A DNA stretch of 64,000 nt. Origin: Cladorhizidae sp. MBARI D1340-BT2 (lineage: Eukaryota > Porifera > Demospongiae > Poecilosclerida > Cladorhizidae). Shown here piece by piece: positions 57,101 through 64,000 of this stretch. Under the pieces are notes generated by a model that was given only the letters and a program-made list of their open reading frames with translations, had not been told where the DNA came from and did no database searches. The translations under genes were made by a program, and so were the position numbers. The DNA lies in assembly GCA_028752905.1 (NCBI GenBank), contig JAQNBH010000012.1:29273816-29337815 (forward strand), written 5' to 3'. Positions within the stretch are counted from its first letter, which is position 1. Each line of letters begins with the position of its first letter.

Positions 57101-57404
57101 TGGCAGCTATAAGAGGGGCAGTTTGTGGTCGAGTTTTCTGATCCTGGAAGGATGCTGGAAAGATGCTGACAGTCGCACCAGAGTCAACCAAAAAACGTGT
57201 GCCGGAACGCCTGTCAGTGAGGTAGAGGAGGGGGACAGCCGTATCTCCATTGTCAATTGTATAGATGGAGTGGTTTAATAGTAGCTGCTTGTCACCAGAC
57301 TTGTTGATTTGTTGAGAGCTCTTTGTATGATTGCCGGGCGCAGGAGCTACTGGCGACCGGCCGAGTCGTTTCCCGTCATCTTGAACTTGCAAGGGGCCTT
57401 GCAC
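54171..57404 (-). CDS. pol: Pol polyprotein (protease, RT, RNase H, integrase)
   Basis: Open frame of 1077 codons with all Pol domains in the Ty3 order. Protease: DSGA at 74-77. Reverse transcriptase: about 240-420, catalytic YLDD at 372-375. RNase H: about 515-640, first Asp at 522 within TCDASG. Integrase: zinc-binding His713, His717, Cys747, Cys750, then catalytic Asp779, Asp838 and Glu874, and a GPF/Y module at about residues 1000-1045. The frame begins with a GTG after a stop and has no early ATG. It is shifted -1 relative to Gag and overlaps it, so it is expected as a Gag-Pol fusion made by frameshifting at 57374-57368. No internal stop or missing catalytic residue is seen. Role: replicates and inserts the element; not a host function. 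Confidence 0.93.
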   Translation of the reverse strand: MQGPLQVQDDGKRLGRSPVAPAPGNHTKSSQQINKSGDKQLLLNHSIYTIDNGDTAVPLLYLTDRRSGTRFLVDSGATVSIFPASFQDQKTRPQTAPLIAANGSHITTYGTREICIDLGFRQMSWSFRLATVTKPILGLDFLSSNNLAVDFQRRTLYAIPSYAGMTAGKAIHGNCAVLHVDTPEHDQWSSILFEFPNIMVPNFRSPINKHGVFHYIPTNGPPPHMHARRLPPDRLADAKKAFEGMVEDRICRRSSSPYATPLHMVRKSDGSWRPCGDFRQLNASTTNDRYPVPHIQDFNAKLDGCTVFSKIDLRKGYHQIPVAPEDIHKTAVITPFGLFEFLRMPFGLSNAGQTFQRLMDHILRGLSFAFVYLDDILIASHNQEEHAGHLKQIFQVLTENGLVINRDKCVFGKTTLEFLGHTVSKNGITPPADRVDCILRIQEPDSVKALQQFLGAINFYHRFIPHAAEVLRPLHAVLQGSPQKLTWGREQSTAFRNAKQALSDATLLVHPNIKAATAVTCDASGTAVGASLDQLIDGEWKPLAFFSRKLSCAELKYSAFDRELLAIYLSTKHFRYFLEGRQFTIYTDHLPLTTAITSAADRSPRQTRHLSYIAEFTTDLRYLPGKTNVVADALSRSCAELNAVLTSPIDFRDMATCQQTDPDSINYKVKVDTGMVLREVDIGGIKLLCDMARRRSRPFVPAPWRKKVFDALHGLAHLGKKPTLRAVSSEFVWPCMNKDITNWCKLCLDCHQSKVSQHTRASLQDFEEPDCRFDHLHVDIVGPLTPSQGFTYLFTIIDRFTRWTEAIPMTDSTASTCGRALFREWISRFGVPGEMTSDRGPQFTSELWDQLHHILGTKANRTASYHPQANGMVERFHRTMKASLMARLGNNPNWMEELPVVMLGLRTAFKEDLGCSSAEMVYGTRLRLPGGFFEAPGAFEPSRPVDFLPSLRRAMDNLRTASVVRHGATRTNRPPALDNCTQVFIRRDKHRPPLTRPYDGPFRVVSKSNKFYTVDLGSRLDNISVDRLKPAPVDYSTPHQSPATLVGTGLNTEAVPFVPVVTRSGRPVRPRQRLIEH

Positions 57405-58000
57405 TTTTGCGCCTTACTACCAAAGCGTGTGTGGTAAAAGCACAATCCGGAGGCGCTCGTCTTGTCCATTCCAGGCGGCCGGCTGACCATATGCACATTG
57501 ATACATTCCTGGATGGTTTCGGCCACGTCGTCGGCTGCCTCCGCATATGCCTCTATGTTCGCAAACTTCCTGCCGGCCAATGCAGTTCTGACTCCAGGCG
57601 GCATGACGCTTTTGAATTGGTGGAAGAACTCCTCGGAGGTAGAATCGGATGAAAGGGGGCGCATATGCATCAGCAGTGTAGTGGGTGTCATGCTTGGATC
57701 CAGGGTGGTAAATGAGGCCAGCTTCTTGGCCTTCTGTGCCTTCGTGAGGCCAAACTGCTTGATGAGGGCAGCCTTTAGCGAGCCATACTGGTCGTCCTCT
57801 GTGGCGTTTTCCACAGCAAACTCCATGAGTTCAGCGATGTCGGCTGGAAGGGTCGAGAGGAGGTAGGCGAACTTAGTTTTGTCAGCTACAATGGCGGGGT
57901 TGCGGATGGCAAACTGGGCTTCTACTTGACGGAACCACATGGCGGGGTTGGACTTGTAGAAGGGAGGCAGTTTGAGTGCCACTGCGTTGGACTCTGCCAT
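57347..58000 (-). CDS. gag: Gag protein of the CsRn1-type element
   Basis: 217 codons plus stop from the ATG at 58000; an earlier in-frame TTG at 58021 is a less likely start. The first part is the capsid-like region (LPPFYKSNPAMWFRQVEAQF, a W-containing motif typical of Ty3/gypsy Gag). Near the C-terminus CFYHTRFGSKAQKCKAPC gives a C-x2-H-x9-C-x3-C arrangement, the unusual CHCC zinc motif of the CsRn1 clade, in place of the common CCHC knuckle. The gene ends with TAG at about 57347, after the slippery site. Gag packages element RNA in virus-like particles (family knowledge). Confidence 0.9.
   Translation of the reverse strand: MAESNAVALKLPPFYKSNPAMWFRQVEAQFAIRNPAIVADKTKFAYLLSTLPADIAELMEFAVENATEDDQYGSLKAALIKQFGLTKAQKAKKLASFTTLDPSMTPTTLLMHMRPLSSDSTSEEFFHQFKSVMPPGVRTALAGRKFANIEAYAEAADDVAETIQECINVHMVSRPPGMDKTSASGLCFYHTRFGSKAQKCKAPCKFKMTGNDSAGRQ
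57368..57374 (-). promoter_or_regulatory. -1 frameshift heptamer GGGAAAC
   Basis: In the gag frame the codons are ACG GGA AAC, so G|GGA|AAC fits the canonical X XXY YYZ slippery rule. It lies within the 58-nt gag/pol overlap, about 20 nt before the gag stop, and a -1 shift leads exactly into the pol frame. The GC-rich sequence 3' of it (CGACTCGGCCGGTCGCC) could form the stimulating structure (inference). Confidence 0.8.
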
Positions 58001-58117
58001 TCTGGCGCGAACTTTTTCCAATCTTGTGCACTTGAACTAATTGGAGTGGAGATTGCTACAAGGAGAGGTTGTTCAGCTGTAGAATGTCTTGGGTGTCGTA
58101 GCGTGTCTCTTGCTGCT

Positions 58118-58131
58118 CGTCGGGGTCACCA
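58118..58131 (-). other. Primer-binding site, tRNA-Trp type
   Basis: TGGTGACCCCGACG follows the 5' LTR after one spacer base. It is complementary to the last bases of eukaryotic tRNA-Trp with its CCA tail. After 14 bases the match ends. Confidence 0.8.
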
Positions 58132-58132
58132 T

Positions 58133-58249
58133 TGAAGGGTTTTAAACACCCGAAAGACAAAGTACATTTTTAGTGATGAGGTAAAGAATCACATAAACCA
58201 AAAACCCGAGGAATGTTTACAACACGTGAGAGTACGAGTAAATCCCACA
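58133..58249 (-). repeat. 5' LTR of the CsRn1-type element
   Basis: 117 bp, identical to the 3' LTR. Promoter for the element on the minus strand; no obvious TATA box in so short a sequence. Confidence 0.93.
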
Positions 58250-58295
58250 CCGTGAACTCTGACGTGCATGAGAGGGAAGAGAAACACCATAAAAA

Positions 58296-58410
58296 ATAAA
58301 TTTCAGCAAACTCTCAGTTGACGTGACAAAATTACAATGACCTTCTCAATATAATCAACTTGAATTTTACTCTCTCGATGTTTCGACTAGATGCTCTAGC
58401 CTTCATCGAT
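58296..58410 (-). repeat. Single-arm copy of the foldback/hammerhead repeat
   Basis: Contains AAACTCTCAGTTGAC, ATTACAATGACCTTCTCAAT and ATCAACTTGAATTTTACTCT. On the minus strand the core reads ATCGATGAAGGCTAGAGCAT, CTAGTCGAAACATCGAGAGA: stem II (GGCTAGA-GCA-TCTAGTC) is perfect and GAAA intact, but CTGATGA is TCGATGA and the GTC triplet is ATC, so catalysis is unlikely in this copy. Confidence 0.75.
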
Positions 58411-58566
58411 GACTTGGCCTGTATGGGTTGACTCACATTGCCATCCCCCACAATGAGTGGGAGGCAGTATAAACTTGGCAAGTTTAAGCGGAAAGCTTTG
58501 ATAATTTCAGATATGAATTTCTATTGAGTACCTTTAGTTTTGATTGGAGAGCCAAGTATGTAGCAT

Positions 58567-59670
58567 GTCAAATTTGCCTGTACCATGGCAAGGCAGGGAT
58601 AGGCAGAAAAGCTGGCAAGTGTGTATTTGCCTGTGGCTGGGATAGGTAGAAAAGCTGGCAAGTTGGTGTATATTTGCCTGTGGCTGGGATAGATAGAAAA
58701 GCTGCCAAGTTGGTGTATATTTGCCTGTGGCTGGGATAGATAGAAAAGCTGGCAAGTTGGTGTATATTTGCCTGTGGCTGGGATAGGTTGAAAAGCTGGC
58801 AAGTTGGTGTATATTTACCTGTGGCTGGGATAGATAGAAAAGCTGGCAAGTTGGTGTATATTTGCCTGTACCAAGGCAGGGATAGATAGAAAAGCTGGCA
58901 AGTTGGTGTATATTTGCCTGTGGCTGGGATAGGTTGAAAAGCTGGCAAGTTGGTGTATATTTGCCTGTGGCTGGGATAGATAGAAAAGCTGGCAAGTTGG
59001 TGTATAGCCTGTACCAAGGCAGGGATAGATAGAAAAGCTGGCAAGTTGGTGTATATTTGCCTGTACCAAGGCAGGGATAGATAGAAAAGCTGGCAAGTTG
59101 GTGCATATTTGCCTGTGGTTGGGATAGGTAGAAAAGCTGGCAAGTTGGTGTATATTTGCCTGTACCAAGGCAGGGATAGATAGAAAAGCTGGCAAGTTGG
59201 TGTATATTTGCCTGTGGCTGGGATAGGTTGAAAAGCTGGCAAGTATTTGCCTGTGGCTGGGATAGGTTGAAAAGCTGGCAAGTTGGTGTATATTTACCTG
59301 TGGCTGGGATAGATAGAAAAGCTGGCAAGTTGGTGTATATTTGCCTGTACCAAGGCAGGGATAGATAGAAAAGCTGGCAAGTTGGTGTATATTTGCCTGT
59401 GGCTGGGATAGATAGAAAAGCTGGCAAGTTGGTGTATATTTGCCTGTACCAAGGCAGGGATAGATAGAAAAACTGGCAAGTTGGTGTATATTTGCCTGTG
59501 GCTGGGATAGGTTGAAAAGCTGGCAAGTTGGTGTATATTTACATGTGGCTGGGATAGATAGAAAAGCTGGCAAGTTGGTGTATATTTGCCTGTGGCTGGG
59601 ATAGGTAGAAAATCTGGCAAGTTGGTGTATATTTGCCTGTGGCTGGGATAGGTAGAAAAGCTGGCAAGTT
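58567..59670 (-). repeat. 47/51-bp minisatellite (AGAAAAGCTGGCAAGTTGGT)
   Basis: About 23 copies of two unit types, one with TTTGCCTGTGGCTGGGATAG and one with TTTGCCTGTACCAAGGCAGG. Long minus-strand frames (ASFSIYPSHRQIYTNLP) are artefacts of the repeat. Confidence 0.95.
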
Positions 59671-59895
59671 GAATGTGAACACTGGTGGCCTGGTTGGCAA
59701 GTACCGTAATGTGACCAATGCAACGGGCATTTTATTTGACACGTGTTTGATGCTATAACTGACCTGTTACACACTGTAACAAAGCTATATGCAACAGACA
59801 TTTTATTTGACAACTGGTTAACACTATATCACAAACATGTTACACACTGTAACAACTTCAGCGAATGATTACCACTTCTTCTTTCTCTACTACAG
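59671..59895. other. End of ORP intron 2
   Basis: A small duplication (CATTTTATTTGACA, GTTACACACTGTAACA, each twice) precedes the pyrimidine tract CTTCTTTCTCTACTACAG of the acceptor. Confidence 0.6.
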
Positions 59896-59959
59896 CGCTA
59901 CTTTGTGTTGGAGAAAGGATTTCTGTACTTCAGTAGAACCTTCTCCCAGATGTCTAAAG
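59896..59959 (+). CDS. OSBPL3/6/7: ORP3/6/7-like protein, exon 3 (PH domain)
   Basis: Exon of 64 nt with a strong acceptor (CTCTACTACAG) and GTAACA donor; starts in phase 0, ends in phase 1. It encodes RYFVLEKGFLYFSRTFSQMS then K, strands 2-3 of the PH domain, matching the KRFFVLDKGMLKYSKS segment of ORP3/6/7. Together with exon 2 it restores PLKGYQK-RYFVLEKG across a 30.4-kb intron, with no residue lost. Confidence 0.9.
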
Positions 59960-60015
59960 GTAACAGTCATGCCTGCAAACCACACCCACTCATTGCTGGC
60001 TGAATTGTGTTATAG

Positions 60016-60119
60016 GCAAGGTGTCGGGTATGGTGGACTTGGGGCTGGCGTTTGTTCATTATAACGGGAGCACAAGAAGGATTGATATTGACGGGGATAA
60101 CCACGTTCTCCATCTCAAG
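60016..60119 (+). CDS. OSBPL3/6/7: ORP3/6/7-like protein, exon 4 (PH domain)
   Basis: Exon of 104 nt after a GTGTTATAG acceptor, with a GTGTGA donor; the split Gly codon (G|GC) agrees with exon 3 and it ends in phase 0. It encodes GKVSGMVDLGLAFVHYNGST then RRIDIDGDNHVLHLK, equivalent to the GKVHGSIDVGLSVM...RRIDLDTEEHIYHLK segment of ORP3/6/7. The last PH helix, any FFAT motif and the C-terminal sterol/lipid-binding domain (EQVSHHPP motif) must lie beyond the window. Confidence 0.92.
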
Positions 60120-60349
60120 GTGTGAATGTATTATATATGTGGTGTACAGTGTTGTCTCTGTGTAGTGAGCACATGAAAGGCACCCGTCAGGGGGGGGGAG
60201 TTGTACTTGATCCGAAAATATGTATGTATCAATTGTTAAATGTTGGATATTGGTATGAGGTTATAGTGCAACAAATTAACTTGGTAGCTCTTAAATCTAT
60301 CTCGGACAAAGTTGTGACATCGTGAAGGCAGAGGCTAAGCAATAAAAAG
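60120..60349. other. ORP intron 4, first part
   Basis: Unique sequence with a short poly-G at 60190-60198. No exon recognised. Confidence 0.5.
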
Positions 60350-60525
60350 AGGGGGGGGGATTGGGTGGTTTGGGTTATGACTTTGGAGCTCCATTGATTC
60401 TGCGCACTTCACTGTATGAACTTGATATATGTCTCTGTGTGCTCTCTTTTGATAATTAAAAAAATGTTCATAGCTATATCTATGCCACAGTTGCCTGCAG
60501 CCAAAGTGGCACCTCATAATCTACT
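60350..60525 (+). repeat. Single-arm copy of the 36-kb foldback element
   Basis: GACTTTGGAGCTCCATTGAT, TCTGTGTGCTCTCTTTTGAT and CATAGCTATATCTATG parallel the left arm and core of 36104-36640, with substitutions and a small deletion. It starts in a GGGGGGGGATTG tract. Confidence 0.75.
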
Positions 60526-60574
60526 GACTGCAAGTGTGACTCTTGATTGGAAAGTCTTAGACAGCTGTGATTAA

Positions 60575-60645
60575 TACATGTGTGTGTGTTTGTTTGGAGG
60601 TGTGTGTGTGTGCGTGTGTGTGTGCATGTGTGTGTGTGTGCTGCT
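60575..60645 (+). repeat. (GT)n microsatellite
   Basis: Interrupted GT runs with GC interruptions. Confidence 0.85.
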
Positions 60646-60677
60646 CTTCAATCAATTGCAGCTGGTCAAGTACATAA

Positions 60678-60812
60678 TATGTGGACCATCACTAAGAGCA
60701 TGTGGACCAGCACTAAGAGGCTAATATTGCATGTGGACCAGCACTAAGAGGCTAATATTGCATGTGGACCAGCACTAAGAGGCTAATATTGCATATGGAC
60801 CAGCACTAATAG
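60678..60812 (+). repeat. 31-bp minisatellite (GTGGACCAGCACTAAGAGGC)
   Basis: About four copies of a unit continuing TAATATTGCAT. Confidence 0.88.
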
Positions 60813-61064
60813 GCTGCCTCACAATATGACTGGTGGAGATCCATTCCATTGGGTCGTTGTGTACCGTTGCATAATCCGTTATATTGCACTGCATGGCTAA
60901 GTCGAGTCCACTGCATTTGAACTTGTAGGACTACAATGCATAGCAGTACTAGAAGTGAAGAGTTGGATTTGGTTTTTCTATTGGCTATCAGAAGGAGGCT
61001 TCTCTCTTCTTAGACCTCTGACAAGATTCCTCATTGTCTTCTGTCTCCTCTTTATCAAGTGTTT

Positions 61065-61232
61065 GACATATATAAATATATATACATCTATATTAAATAT
61101 ATACATATATATTTATATATATACATTATATAGTATATACACATATATATACATATATATTTATATATATATACACATATATTTATAAATATATATACAT
61201 ATACAGTATACATATATATCTTTATATATCTA
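61065..61232. repeat. TA-rich microsatellite
   Basis: ATATATACATATATAT-type sequence, largely self-complementary; open frames on both strands are artefacts. Confidence 0.9.
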
Positions 61233-61254
61233 GGGCCTCTCATTTCTATTATTT

Positions 61255-61950
61255 TCACAATCGGCCTCTGCAACTTACCTAGAGCTGTAAAGGTCTCAAC
61301 TAGTTGTGCATGCTGATGATGTTGTCCCTCTGACATCGATGCCCAAAGCCATGCAGTCTTCTAGGATTGTCTGAGCTTGTTTAGCCTTGCTACTTCCAAG
61401 ACTTGCCTTATTATTATTTCCTGTAAACGATCTCTACACAGTGTTTCTCTTTATTTCAAACAGAGTGATTCCGATTCCGACAGAACCATCCACATCTTTT
61501 CTCCTATTTACCATTACTAGTGATCTCAGATGGAATTTACATATTGATTAAACCTGTAGTAGGACTAGGAAGTACAATGGCTTTCTATACAAGTTTCCAG
61601 CCATTCTGAATGTAGAAGGTTGCACTGCTACAAGACGTGTTCTTGTAATCATGGAGCACTGTTGTGCAGTCTGGGATCCTTCTGCTGGCACACTCACAAG
61701 AATATTGGAAGCAGTTCACTGCCTTGCAGTAAAGATGTGCTCTAGAGCTGGTCTGGTAATGAGAACCAACTACACTTTACTAAACCAGTTCTCTCTCGTC
61801 GCAAGAGACAGAAGTTGACGCTGGTCCCATTTCCCTCCCATCCTCACCCCAACCCCAGAACTCACCATTCCCTTTGTCCTTTTCTATTAATGTGGTCAAT
61901 CTGTGGAATAGTCTTCCTACAAATGTTACTGCTCCTACTAATTTGTTTTA
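61255..61950 (+). pseudogene. LINE (CR1/L2-like) reverse transcriptase 3' relic
   Basis: Readings in shifting plus-strand frames give SDLRWNLHID, then KFPAILNVEGCTATRRVLVI and MEHCCAVWDPSAGTLTRILE and AVHCLAVKMCSRA, and finally VVNLWNSLPTNVTAPTN. This is the standard C-terminal order of CR1/L2/jockey-type proteins (SDLSW..HI ... LEYCCAVWDP ... LE.VQ..A...C ... WNSLP..V). Stops and frameshifts show decay. It ends next to TA microsatellites. Endonuclease and the main reverse transcriptase part are absent. Confidence 0.7.
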
Positions 61951-61980
61951 ATTGTTTGCTGTGGATACTTAATTAAGTGC

Positions 61981-61984
<4 letters not shown>

Positions 61985-62018
<34 letters not shown>

Positions 62019-62175
62019 TTTTTTCTCTCTTAAAATATAATTATATAGTTTTATTGCAGTGTTCTCATTAATACCCTAGGCATGGCTTTTAATTAGCATT
62101 GAGTTGCTACTAGCCCATCCTAATGTCCTGTGCATGAGCATATGTATATATAATATATATGTTATATATATTTAA
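61985..62175. repeat. TA microsatellites
   Basis: (TA)n at 61987-62013 and about 62140-62170, following the LINE relic. Confidence 0.85.
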
Positions 62176-62373
62176 ATTTAAAATTCATGGTCTAGTTCAA
62201 GGTCTCCTCAGTTCCCGAATCCGGCATTGAGTGGAGAGTGAAGGGAAAAAGCTAGAGTATGTCAACGAATAGACTCACTATGTCCATCAGCCTTTCTTGT
62301 CAGCCATGCAGCCTGTTCTCTCCTGCCTGTAGAGGAAGAAGGAATATTTTTTTGAATGAGGGCATATGGGGTT

Positions 62374-62404
<31 letters not shown>

Positions 62405-62685
62405 GGGTTGGGGTTGGGGTGTGTGGCTTGCAGGGGCTTATTATGGTCTTGGTTTGTTGTTTGTCCTATTTTCTGACTGGCTTATTCTGCATCTGGTAAG
62501 GGGTAAATTAGTTATTAAACTATGCAGCCCATTCTCACTTATGCAGCATATCTAGGCCATTCTAGCTCGAATCTCCGGGCATTCACTTTATTGATCTCTT
62601 CACTATGACAACCATTCCAGGTTTACATAAGCCCTCGTTACTTAAAGCGAGTGACCCTGTATGGTGATACATACATACATGTAGA
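62176..62685. other. Unassigned sequence with GT/G tract
   Basis: GTGTGTGTGTGTGGGG then a poly-G tract at 62389-62407. The open frame covering it is a compositional artefact. Confidence 0.45.
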
Positions 62686-62687
62686 TG

Positions 62688-62800
62688 CACCATCTGTATG
62701 GTATACATACATAATGCACCATCTGTATGGTATACATACATAGATGCACCATCTGTATGGTATACATACATAGATGCACCATCTGTATGGTATACATACA
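62688..62800 (+). repeat. 30-bp minisatellite (GATGCACCATCTGTATGGTA)
   Basis: Four copies of a unit continuing TACATACATA. The next transposon begins at its right edge, inside a last partial unit. Confidence 0.9.
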
Positions 62801-62806
62801 TACATG

Positions 62807-64000
62807 CAGGGTTGTATACAGAAATTTTGCCAAGGGGGGGCGAACTTGAGATATGGAAAAATAAGGGGGGGCGGAGAGCCTGGATAGTGCGGAAAGGGGA
62901 CGTGCACCCTGGGCTTCCGCGTGGAGTACGAAAGTGTTTTACCCACAGGTATTTTTGCAGTACTAACTGTATATATAGCTGCTACTTATGATGGCATGCA
63001 CTTTTTCTAAAATCTTTAGTACAACATTCCATCTTAAATATTTGCTGAAGTTGCATGCTACGGCAATCAGCATATATAGATTAGATATAGTCACTTGTCA
63101 CTCGTATAATGGAGGTGGTCTTTTGTGAAATCGAATTATGTTGCATTCCATGCATTTTCTTACAAAATCATGGACAACAGGTTTCATACACAATTTTTCT
63201 CTAGTTCTCTAGGGGGGGGGGGGTGGAAATGGTTGGTCACTTGGTGCCCTAATTTTTGTTAATATTTTCTTAACATGTTCATAAGTCGTAAAAGGGGGGT
63301 CTGGGGGGAAGATCCCCCCATATTTTTTTTTGCTTTTACAATGTCTGAGGATAGTAGCTATTTTGACTGACTACCAATGGCATTATGCTATACCGAACTA
63401 TGGCTAGACTGTATATATTTCTCATGATATTGTAGCTGCTTGGAAAAAGGAGAGCATGTGTCATGACACGATAACATCACACACCACCACGTGCTCTCCT
63501 TTGTAGGTTTGTCACTTCTTTTGTTTCTCCTTCTTTCCCACTCCCTCTCTCTCAGTATTTTTAACTCAGTCCATTATGTCATGGTCTTCAAGTCTAATCT
63601 TAGACATGATGTCATCACACGCCACCACGTGTTCTCCTTTGTAGGTTTGTCACTTCTTCAGTTCCCTCCTTCTTTCCCACTCTCTCTCAGTATTTTTAAC
63701 TCAGTCCATTATGTCATGGTCTTAAAGTCATCACACACCACCACGTGTTCTCCTTTGTAGGTTTGTCACTTCTTCAGTTCCCTCCTTCTTTCCCACTCTC
63801 TCTCAGTATTTTTAACTCAGTCCATTATGTCATGGTCTTAAAGTCTCTATAAAAGAAACCTTACTAGCTGATTTCTCTTCATATTAATACGGATATTCGC
63901 TCATACTTTGCAAGTACTTCTCAAGCCTCTTCTCATGCTAATAGCAGCGATAGCGAAGATAGCAGAACAGATAGCTCTGAGCATGTCGAGGCATCTAGTC
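62807..64000 (+). mobile_element. Second hAT copy, inverted, cut by window edge
   Basis: Starts with CAGGGTTGTATACAG and follows the reverse complement of 4363-3150 almost base for base, including the three subterminal repeats. Differences I can see are scattered substitutions and different homopolymer lengths (for example a shorter G run near 63212-63222 in place of the poly-C at 3935-3958). Adjacent 8 bp are CATACATG; the right end is beyond the window. Confidence 0.9.
63889..64000 (+). CDS. hAT transposase, second copy, 5' part; start codon lost
   Basis: After the triplicate leader the frame reads DIRSYFASTSQASSHANSSD then SEDSRTDSSEHVEAS, identical to the N-terminus of the intact transposase. 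The initiator is ACG at 63889-63891 where the other copy has ATG at 3267-3265. Unless translation begins at ACG or at a downstream ATG, this copy cannot make the full protein, although it could still be moved by the transposase of the other copy. The coding sequence continues past the window. Confidence 0.85.

Larger units (their letters stand above)
54029..58253 (-). mobile_element. Intact Ty3/gypsy retrotransposon, CsRn1 clade
   Basis: A 4.2-kb element transcribed on the minus strand inside ORP intron 2. It has two identical 117-bp LTRs, a CCGT duplication at both edges (54029-54032, 58250-58253), a primer-binding site matching the 3' end of tRNA-Trp, gag and pol open frames without damage, and a G-rich purine tract before the 3' LTR. 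Identical LTRs and clean frames indicate a very young insertion. The tRNA-Trp primer and the Cys-His-Cys-Cys motif in Gag point to the CsRn1 clade. LTRs of 117 bp are short for Ty3/gypsy. It lies antisense to the host gene. Confidence 0.93.

Noticed and set aside
58534..59813. Minus-strand frames of about 330 codons
   Set aside because: Products of the 47/51-bp minisatellite.
61440..61520. Possible next ORP exon after the acceptor-like TTTCAAACAG
   Set aside because: The translation does not match the end of the PH domain, and the region reads as a decayed LINE.

Overview
This 64 kb window is eukaryotic, and almost certainly from an animal: two spliced nuclear genes of animal type with GT..AG introns, a CsRn1-type Ty3/gypsy retrotransposon, hAT DNA transposons, LINE relics and very many minisatellites. 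A marine invertebrate such as a sponge would fit, but the sequence does not settle the lineage. Bacterial ideas (operons, ribosome binding sites, CRISPR) do not apply. Roughly a third of the window is tandem repeat, and most long open frames in it are by-products of repeat units.

Host genes. Two genes stand head to head around 21.5 kb. On the minus strand a PRELI-domain gene of PRELID1 type has four exons (21441-21341, 21046-20957, 20380-20305, 14806-14646). Their splice phases agree and they join into 142 continuous codons; the 3' exon(s) were not found. On the plus strand an oxysterol-binding-protein-related gene of the ORP3/6/7 type begins at 21569 and has exons at 21569-21703, 29325-29543, 59896-59959 and 60016-60119. 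The last three form the first half of a PH domain, and the gene runs off the right side. Only 127 bp separate the two start codons, and this gap holds CCAAT-, E2F- and KLF-like boxes, which suggests a bidirectional promoter. PRELI phosphatidic-acid transfer and ORP sterol/phosphoinositide exchange are both lipid-transfer functions.

Layout. 0-0.9 kb: small minisatellites. 0.9-4.4 kb: complete hAT element with an intact 728-codon transposase. 4.4-5.5 kb: decayed hAT relative split by a minisatellite. 6.1-14.4 kb: about 230 copies of a 35-bp satellite between inverted arms, inside or beyond the last observed PRELI intron. 14.6-21.4 kb: PRELI gene with repeat-filled introns. 21.6-29.5 kb: ORP exons 1-2, separated by a gypsy relic and minisatellites. 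29.5-59.9 kb: a single ORP intron of about 30.4 kb, packed with minisatellites, truncated hAT elements (30.2-31.6 and 47.6-48.5 kb), foldback elements and an apparently intact CsRn1-clade retrotransposon (54.0-58.2 kb) with identical 117-bp LTRs. 60.1-64 kb: ORP intron with a LINE relic, then the start of a second, inverted, nearly identical copy of the first hAT element, whose transposase ATG is ACG.

The most interesting items are a dispersed foldback repeat (about 19.4, 22.2, 32.4 and 58.4 kb) carrying hammerhead-ribozyme-like cores, a perfect -1 slippery heptamer in the gag/pol overlap of the retrotransposon, and repeated cases of hAT elements lying inside tandem arrays where neighbouring repeat units still show the empty target site.
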